Source: Neoconidiobolus thromboides FSU 785 (lineage: Eukaryota > Entomophthoromycota > Entomophthoromycetes > Entomophthorales > Neoconidiobolaceae). From it: 64,000 nt of DNA. A program made the position numbers and the translations under genes. The stretch spans positions 94,239-158,238 of the forward strand of contig MU626286.1 of the NCBI GenBank assembly GCA_025603075.1. Reading direction: 5' to 3'. Below the pieces are notes generated by a model, which worked only from the letters and a program-made list of their open reading frames with translations, made no database searches and had not been told where the DNA came from. Below, one piece after another: positions 58,983 through 64,000 of this stretch (positions are counted from its first letter, which is position 1; each line of letters opens with the position of its first letter).

Positions 58983-59086
58983 TATGAGGATGTTTTTTTG
59001 GCTTCATTACTTTTTCCACCCTGCAAGTGCTATTTGAGTGGAAAAATTGCTAGTAGATTCTTAGACACAAAAATACATCCCTATAT
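58983..59086 (-). repeat. MITE-like element, copy 17 (right half of palindrome)
   Basis: Reverse orientation, TATGAGGATGTTTTTTTGGC at left, ATACATCCCTATATA at right; 7 bp from copy 16. Confidence 0.92.
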
Positions 59087-59318
59087 AATGACTATACTTT
59101 TTACATAATTCCATCATTTTTCTTCTACCAATAGCACCATGGTTAATGTCAAAACAAACGCCCATTAAGTTGAAATCTTCTTATAAAATAAGCACTATTG
59201 CTTTATTCTATCCTTTATAACATAATAAGAAAGTGAACTTATCTATACTTAAAAAATGGTATAATATATCCTTGATCACAATCTTTTCAAGGTTTTCAAG
59301 TTTAAATAAATTACTCAT

Positions 59319-59828
59319 TTTATAATTAGCTAAAATTATAGAAAATGCCAAAAGAAAAGAAACAAACAAAAAACTATTGCCTTTTCTATGTTGCTCTTAT
59401 ACGACTATGTAGCCTGAATTTAATTTTTGGCGCCCTTTATATTAAAAATTTTAGTTTGGTTCAGGATTATTGATGTCAACTGAGCTTAGAATATTCTTTT
59501 AAAAAACATATATCTATAAGATCAATTAACTCTTTTATTGAAGTGTTTACAATTTTACATTAAAAGATTTGGGTATAATCTAGGATAACTAAAGCTTTTT
59601 AAAATGATTTACATATTTAAAGTATGATTGTTCTGTAGACATTCACATTCATGATATCAAAATCCGAATAAACAATATAAAGTACACCAATAGTAAATTA
59701 TTCCATGGAAAACTAGAGTTTCATTGAAAACCGAGCTAGCTCTATAAAAACTAATATTTAAAATATTGGCAATAAAGTAAATCAGATAAAAATAAAAATA
59801 AAAATTGCAAATGGGAATTCGACTTTAT
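59319..59828. other. intergenic between F-box copies
   Basis: AT-rich, nothing recognised. Confidence 0.5.
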
Positions 59829-61196
59829 TTATTGCCTTATAAAATAGAATTTAGGATTATTGATATATTTTGCTTTTATAGAACTTTCGCAATCTACAGC
59901 TTCGAATGACGATATATTTTTAAAATGAATCAAGATAAAATCAATCATAGTAATTGAACTAGAACATTGAATATGCTCAAATAATACATGAGTTAAATTG
60001 GAATTGCCTTTGATTTTGAAGTCTAAAAATGGTAGATCAGTATTAAAATGAGAGTATGATATTTCAAGTCTGTATAAAATAGGACATGATGTATAGAGAA
60101 AATGAAAAAACTCAGTTCCTAAAATTGACCCATCAATTTTCAATGTAATAATGTTACTCTTTTTTTTTGGATAAATTTCTTTAACTAAAGACAATGATTT
60201 ATTATGATATGTATCTAAATCTAAGCATGTGATTGTTGGCATGCTAAATATTGAGTATAAGAGGCAAGATGGTATATCACTACAACTCTTCAAACATAAC
60301 TGATTTAATTTTGGAAATGATTTATTACTTATACTTATTTTAGATAGATCAAAACGGTATAGCTTTAATTCTCTTAAATTAGACACTCCATCAAGTATTA
60401 ATGTAGAATAAAAAGATACATGATAAAATGACTCAAGTTTTGGATAATTGTTTAAATCAATGTACGTGTCTTCAAAGCCCAAGGTTCTTACCTCTATAGA
60501 TCCAATATGTAATTTTCTTAATTGCGGAAATTGCTTTTTCCTTAAATATCTATATTCCTCTAGCTCAAGTATGACATTTTCTAATTTAAATATCCTTAAA
60601 TTATCAAATTTGTTTATTACTTTTATAAAATATGGGACCCCTTGATTAGAATTGTTGCTGATATTCAACGAACTTATGGTTGGTGGTAAAATTGGTAATA
60701 TTGATATTGTAAAATAATCCTCAAAATTTCTAAGTTCTAAATATCTTAAATTTTGAAACACCTTTTTAATATTGATCTTATTTAAGTTTATATACTCTTT
60801 AATTGTCATATTACCCACATAATCTGTGTAACAGACACCTTCCAAACAGCTATTGTTTAAATTTTCTCTATTATATAAATAATTATTTAAAAGTAAATAA
60901 AGTTTTGAACAATTTGGATACGTTGAAGGATGGTTTGGGAAACCTTGCCATTTTCCAAGGTTTAGGGATTTAATAAAATGACCATATTTTCTGTATACCT
61001 TCTTCATTTCTCTGTCATATTCATAATGGTAAATATTACTATCTAAGTTGATATTCTCCCATAACATGGGCGTTATTATGAGATTCCATCTTTTGCAACA
61101 TAGGAGTAATTTACACTTATCTTTGTTTGAAAGATGATTTAATACTTCTTTGATCGCCATACTTCCAAGATTCTCAAGTTTAAATATATTACTCAT
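59829..61196 (-). CDS. F-box/LRR protein (intact family member)
   Basis: Single exon, 455 residues from ATG 61196 (an upstream in-frame TTG extension is ignored). Residues ~5-52 form an F-box: LENLGSMAIKEVLNHLSNKD, then LLLCCKRWNLII and PMLWENI. The rest is a chain of leucine-rich repeats of ~24-28 residues (for example LPPTISSLNI, FDNLRIFKLENVILELEEYR, FPQLRKLHIGS, YPKLESFYH, LRELKLYRFDLSKI, PTITCLDL). F-box proteins dock substrates onto SKP1-CUL1 ubiquitin ligases. Six damaged relatives in the window share this layout. It is the only copy here with an unbroken frame, though expression cannot be judged. Confidence 0.88.
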   Translation of the reverse strand: MSNIFKLENLGSMAIKEVLNHLSNKDKCKLLLCCKRWNLIITPMLWENINLDSNIYHYEYDREMKKVYRKYGHFIKSLNLGKWQGFPNHPSTYPNCSKLYLLLNNYLYNRENLNNSCLEGVCYTDYVGNMTIKEYINLNKINIKKVFQNLRYLELRNFEDYFTISILPILPPTISSLNISNNSNQGVPYFIKVINKFDNLRIFKLENVILELEEYRYLRKKQFPQLRKLHIGSIEVRTLGFEDTYIDLNNYPKLESFYHVSFYSTLILDGVSNLRELKLYRFDLSKISISNKSFPKLNQLCLKSCSDIPSCLLYSIFSMPTITCLDLDTYHNKSLSLVKEIYPKKKSNIITLKIDGSILGTEFFHFLYTSCPILYRLEISYSHFNTDLPFLDFKIKGNSNLTHVLFEHIQCSSSITMIDFILIHFKNISSFEAVDCESSIKAKYINNPKFYFIRQ

Positions 61197-61714
61197 CTTT
61201 AAATTATTCAAGATATGAGCAGAAAATAGAAAGAAAGTTAGATTATTTTGTTGACCATTTTCTGAGTTTTGCTACAAAATGATGTCTAATCATACAAACC
61301 AATAATAATCAACCTTTAACTTTTCATATTAAATTATTTTAGAAACATCTGACTTAAACCTGCTTTAGGTGTTTTTAATAATTTAATATGAAAAGTCATA
61401 AAAAGGTACATCCCTCAGATTCATATAAAAATTAAGCTAAAATTAAAAAGAACGAGAGTCATTTATTTTGTAGCATGTTCTAAGATTTTCAAAATATTTA
61501 CAGTTCTGTGATAGATTATTGATTTCTATTACTGGGTAATTAAAACTTTCTAGATAAAAGGATCTGTTCTTAAAAAGAATCGTTTTGTATACATAAAAAG
61601 CTTTATTAAACATAATATATCTTATACTTTATACTATCATTGTGTCGTTCTAATCATAAGCTATAATATTGATAAAGCCGAAGTTCAAATATGTGAATTA
61701 ATTTTTAAAGTTTA
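61197..61714. other. intergenic, F-box gene promoter side
   Basis: Contains an inverted repeat: TTTTCATATTAAATTATT (61320-61337) pairs with AATAATTTAATATGAAAA (~61377-61394), an 18-bp stem with ~40-bp loop. No gene recognised. Confidence 0.5.
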
Positions 61715-61818
61715 TATGGGGATGTATTTTTTATTTAAGAACTATACTAACAATCTTTCCTCTCAAATAGCACTTGAAAAATGGAGAAAGCAATGAAACC
61801 AAAAAAATATACCCATAT
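61715..61818 (+). repeat. MITE-like element, copy 18
   Basis: TATGGGGATGTATTTTTTAT at left, AATATACCCATATA at right; core CTCAAATAGCACTTGAAAAA. Confidence 0.88.
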
Positions 61819-61889
61819 ACTTTAAAGTCATAGCTGAAAAAAATCAAATAAAAACACGAATTAGTCTTATAATTTATTTATGTCCTAAA

Positions 61890-63241
61890 ATAATATTCAA
61901 AGTTATTAAAATACTTTACGCGTAAAGACTTGTCACAATAGCTAAAGCTAAATGAGCCTATGCTTTTAAAATGCATTAGAACAAAGCTAATAATAGTAAT
62001 TGAGTTGGGACATCAGTGTACCTGAATAGGACGTTAGCTAAATTAGAATCTATGGCTGTTTCGAAATTCAAGTGTAATAAATCAACATTGAAGTCATATT
62101 ATTCTATTTCAAGATCATATAGCATAAGAGATGGCGTGTACAAAAAATTAAAAGAAATTAACTCTTAAAGTTAACCATTTAATCTTTAATATAATTATAC
62201 TATTTTTCTTTTTTATATAATTCCTTTAATTAGAAATGATGAATTACTTTCACGTAGTGACAAAGCTAAGGAGGTAACTGTTGAAATATTAAAAATTGAA
62301 AACAAGTTTTGATGGAAATTAGCTATAACTTTGTAAACTTAATTGATTTGATTTTGGAAATAATTTGCTACTGATACGTATTTGAAATGTAATCATGTCC
62401 CCAAGTTCAATGCTCTTAAATTAGGAACTCCGCCAAATTTTAAGATAAAACAGTCTTCATAGATAAGTGATTCAAGTTTTGGATAATTGTTTAACTCAAT
62501 ATACATTTCTTCATATTCAAAATCTCTTATCTCTATGCCTTGGATAGGTAACTTTTTTAGCCATGGAAATTGTTTCTTTGTTAAATACCTGTACTCTTCT
62601 AATTTAAACCTAACATCAACTATCATAAGTTTCTTTAGGCTATCAACTATTTTTAGCAAATCATCAAAACATGTCAACACCCTGTTGGAATTACGATTGG
62701 TACTTAGTGGGTTAATACTTGACGACAACTTTGGAATTACTAATGTTTTAAAGCAATCGCTAGTATAACCAAGTTTAAATACTTCAAATTTTGGATACTT
62801 TCTTAATATCAATCTCATTTTTGATTATATATAATATATAATTCTTACCTGTTAAATAGTCATCACAATAAACACCTAACAATGTAACACTCATCAAATT
62901 CTCATTGTTTTCCAAATATGTATCTAGAGATAAACTGAGCTTTATGCATTTTGGATATATTAGAGGATCAAATGTGAAATAATGATAAAACCTAACATAT
63001 AAATGTTTAATATAACAGCTATATTTTTTAATTGCTTCCTTCATATTTGTCTGACATTGGAAATTGCTAAAGTCTCTATTCATATCTTCCTACAGTATAC
63101 CTCCTACAGTGTAGGAATTACTGTTTTATTCCATTCTTTACAGCATGAAAGTAGATAATGTTTATTTTTACTTAAAAGATGACATAATGCTTGTTTGATT
63201 ATAGTCTTTCCAAGGTTTTTGGATTGAAATGGATTGCTCAT
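61890..63241 (-). pseudogene. decayed F-box/LRR gene 6
   Basis: Starts MSNPFQSKNLGKTIIKQALC and continues HLLSKNKHYLLSCCKEWNKTVIPTL, where a TAG replaces the expected Trp of LWENI. Two long open pieces follow, 63083-62784 (IYPKCIKLSLSLDTYLENNE, LLGVYCDDY) and 62818-62393 (FKLEEYRYLTKKQFPWLKKL, YIELNNYPKLESL), overlapping in different frames, so one frameshift separates them near 62815. The 3' part to ~61890 has several stops. It is the least damaged of the six pseudogenes. Confidence 0.8.
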
Positions 63242-64000
63242 TGTAAGATTAATTGAATTACAAACATTCAAAAAATGAAAAAAGTTTGTAATTTATTTAT
63301 AAATCTTATTTTTTGAGATGTTCTTACAAAAATACTTAGTATGTTGTTGGATTTTTATAGTCTTTGTATCAAAAGTTAGTAAATAAAATTGATAACGTAA
63401 TTGTCATACCCATATTACATTCTAAAAACAAAGGTGACTTTAACGTAGCTAGAGTCATTTACTTTTTACAACAGACAACATGATAATATCCAAACCTATT
63501 TTGTTTCTCATGACTAATATTTTAATTGAGTTCAATAACTTACGTCTATTCTATATATATCAAGTTTTTAGTTCTTTGTAAAGACTTCTCCTAACTATCT
63601 ATAGTCTTAGTCTATTTGACCAGATTTTATTGTATTGCAGTTAGCTCCCAATCCTGCACAATAGACTATATTAACCCCATATTTTTCACAATTTAATGCA
63701 TAGCATTCTCATACAAGATTGATATAGTCTTCCCTTCACTTTTTACTCATATAATGTGTAATAATCATAAACACACTTCCTACTATTTCAGAAGCTATCC
63801 ATTGATAGACAGCATCTCTTATATCAGCTATTTAAGCATCACAATTTTTATTCTAAATAAAATACTTAGGGTTAATGACTTTTAGGAAAAAGAAAAGAAT
63901 ATGACCGAATGTTATACTTTATTTTATAGATGTATATTGAATAAGTTGTAAGAAATTAACAGCTTAGAAATGCAGCTTAATATTTGTAAAAAAGGATTCA
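63242..64000. other. intergenic to window end
   Basis: No gene recognised. Confidence 0.5.

Larger units (their letters stand above)
58853..59103. repeat. ~250-bp palindrome made of two MITE copies plus inverted host flank
   Basis: The arms extend past both MITE ends: AAAAAAGGTATAGTCATTATA on the left is inverted on the right as TATAATGACTATACTTTTTA. Right-hand flank codes for the interrupted F-box gene (KKYSHYI codons), so ~20 bp of host gene sequence has been copied in inverted form on the other side. Confidence 0.85.
58010..59318 (-). pseudogene. decayed F-box/LRR gene 5, split by a MITE palindrome
   Basis: Minus strand from 59318: MSNLFKLENLEKIVIKDILY, then CYKG*NKAIVL (stop at the conserved Trp) and KKYSHYI, where the intact copy has RKYGHFI. 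Here a pair of inverted MITEs begins. After the pair the gene resumes with LYSNFTKLYLYLEDYL, parallel to YPNCSKLYLLLNNYL of the intact copy, and continues through KFDNLKELKLYK and LYSMFSVTAVT to ~58010, with stops and frameshifts. About 15 codons (the LNLGKWQGFPNHP region) are absent at the insertion site. Confidence 0.8.

Overview
The window reads as nuclear DNA of a strongly AT-rich, intron-containing fungus. Spliceosomal introns are mostly 35-110 bp, GT..AG, and often have a CTAAT-like branch point. Fungal-type genes present are a 14-TM DHA2-like MFS carrier, an OPT transporter, a Rhizomucor-type secreted lipase, an SRP40/Nopp140 protein and an ERG27-like SDR. NUDT21 (CFIm25) and a SIRT4-type sirtuin, which to my knowledge budding yeasts lack, point to an early-diverging lineage. 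Entomophthoromycotina (Conidiobolus-like) is my best guess, but it is inference.

Layout. 0-17 kb is gene-poor. It has an MFS carrier, two decayed copies of an EF1B-gamma/GST-like gene inside a ~1 kb duplicated block, a cluster of three Asn/His-rich hydrophilin-like genes (7.5-13.1 kb), a decayed unknown gene (13.2-14.1 kb), one tRNA-Ser(AGA), and many copies of a ~105-bp inverted-repeat element (MITE-like). 17.2-32.9 kb is a dense housekeeping island: cytochrome-b5-reductase-like/CYC2-like flavoprotein, mitochondrial AsnRS, UBC7/UBE2G2, proteasome chaperone PAC3, CFIm25, SIRT4-type sirtuin, TRM61, ACOT9-like thioesterase, SRP40/Nopp140, a PHOSPHO-type HAD phosphatase and a Cys-rich GPI-type protein. 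I rebuilt exon structures by hand; all frames close. 33-47.6 kb returns to repeats: four MITEs, four decayed F-box/LRR genes and a secreted class-3 lipase. 47.6-57.5 kb has an OPT transporter, an ERG27-like SDR, ribosomal protein eL36 and orphan genes. 57.8-63.2 kb holds a decayed F-box gene split by a MITE palindrome, one intact F-box/LRR gene and another decayed copy.

How parts relate. The island mixes cytosolic protein turnover (UBC7 next to PAC3), RNA metabolism (CFIm25, TRM61, SRP40, AsnRS) and mitochondrial metabolism (CYC2/MCR1-like, SIRT4-type, ACOT9-like), often as divergent or convergent pairs with 45-200 bp between them. The flanks carry family-expanded, fast-decaying F-box/LRR genes and the MITE family, giving a two-compartment look. 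I see no CRISPR, prophage or operon-like system. The least explained items are the hydrophilin-like cluster with its duplicated promoter, the MITE palindrome with inverted host flanks, and the orphan secreted proteins.
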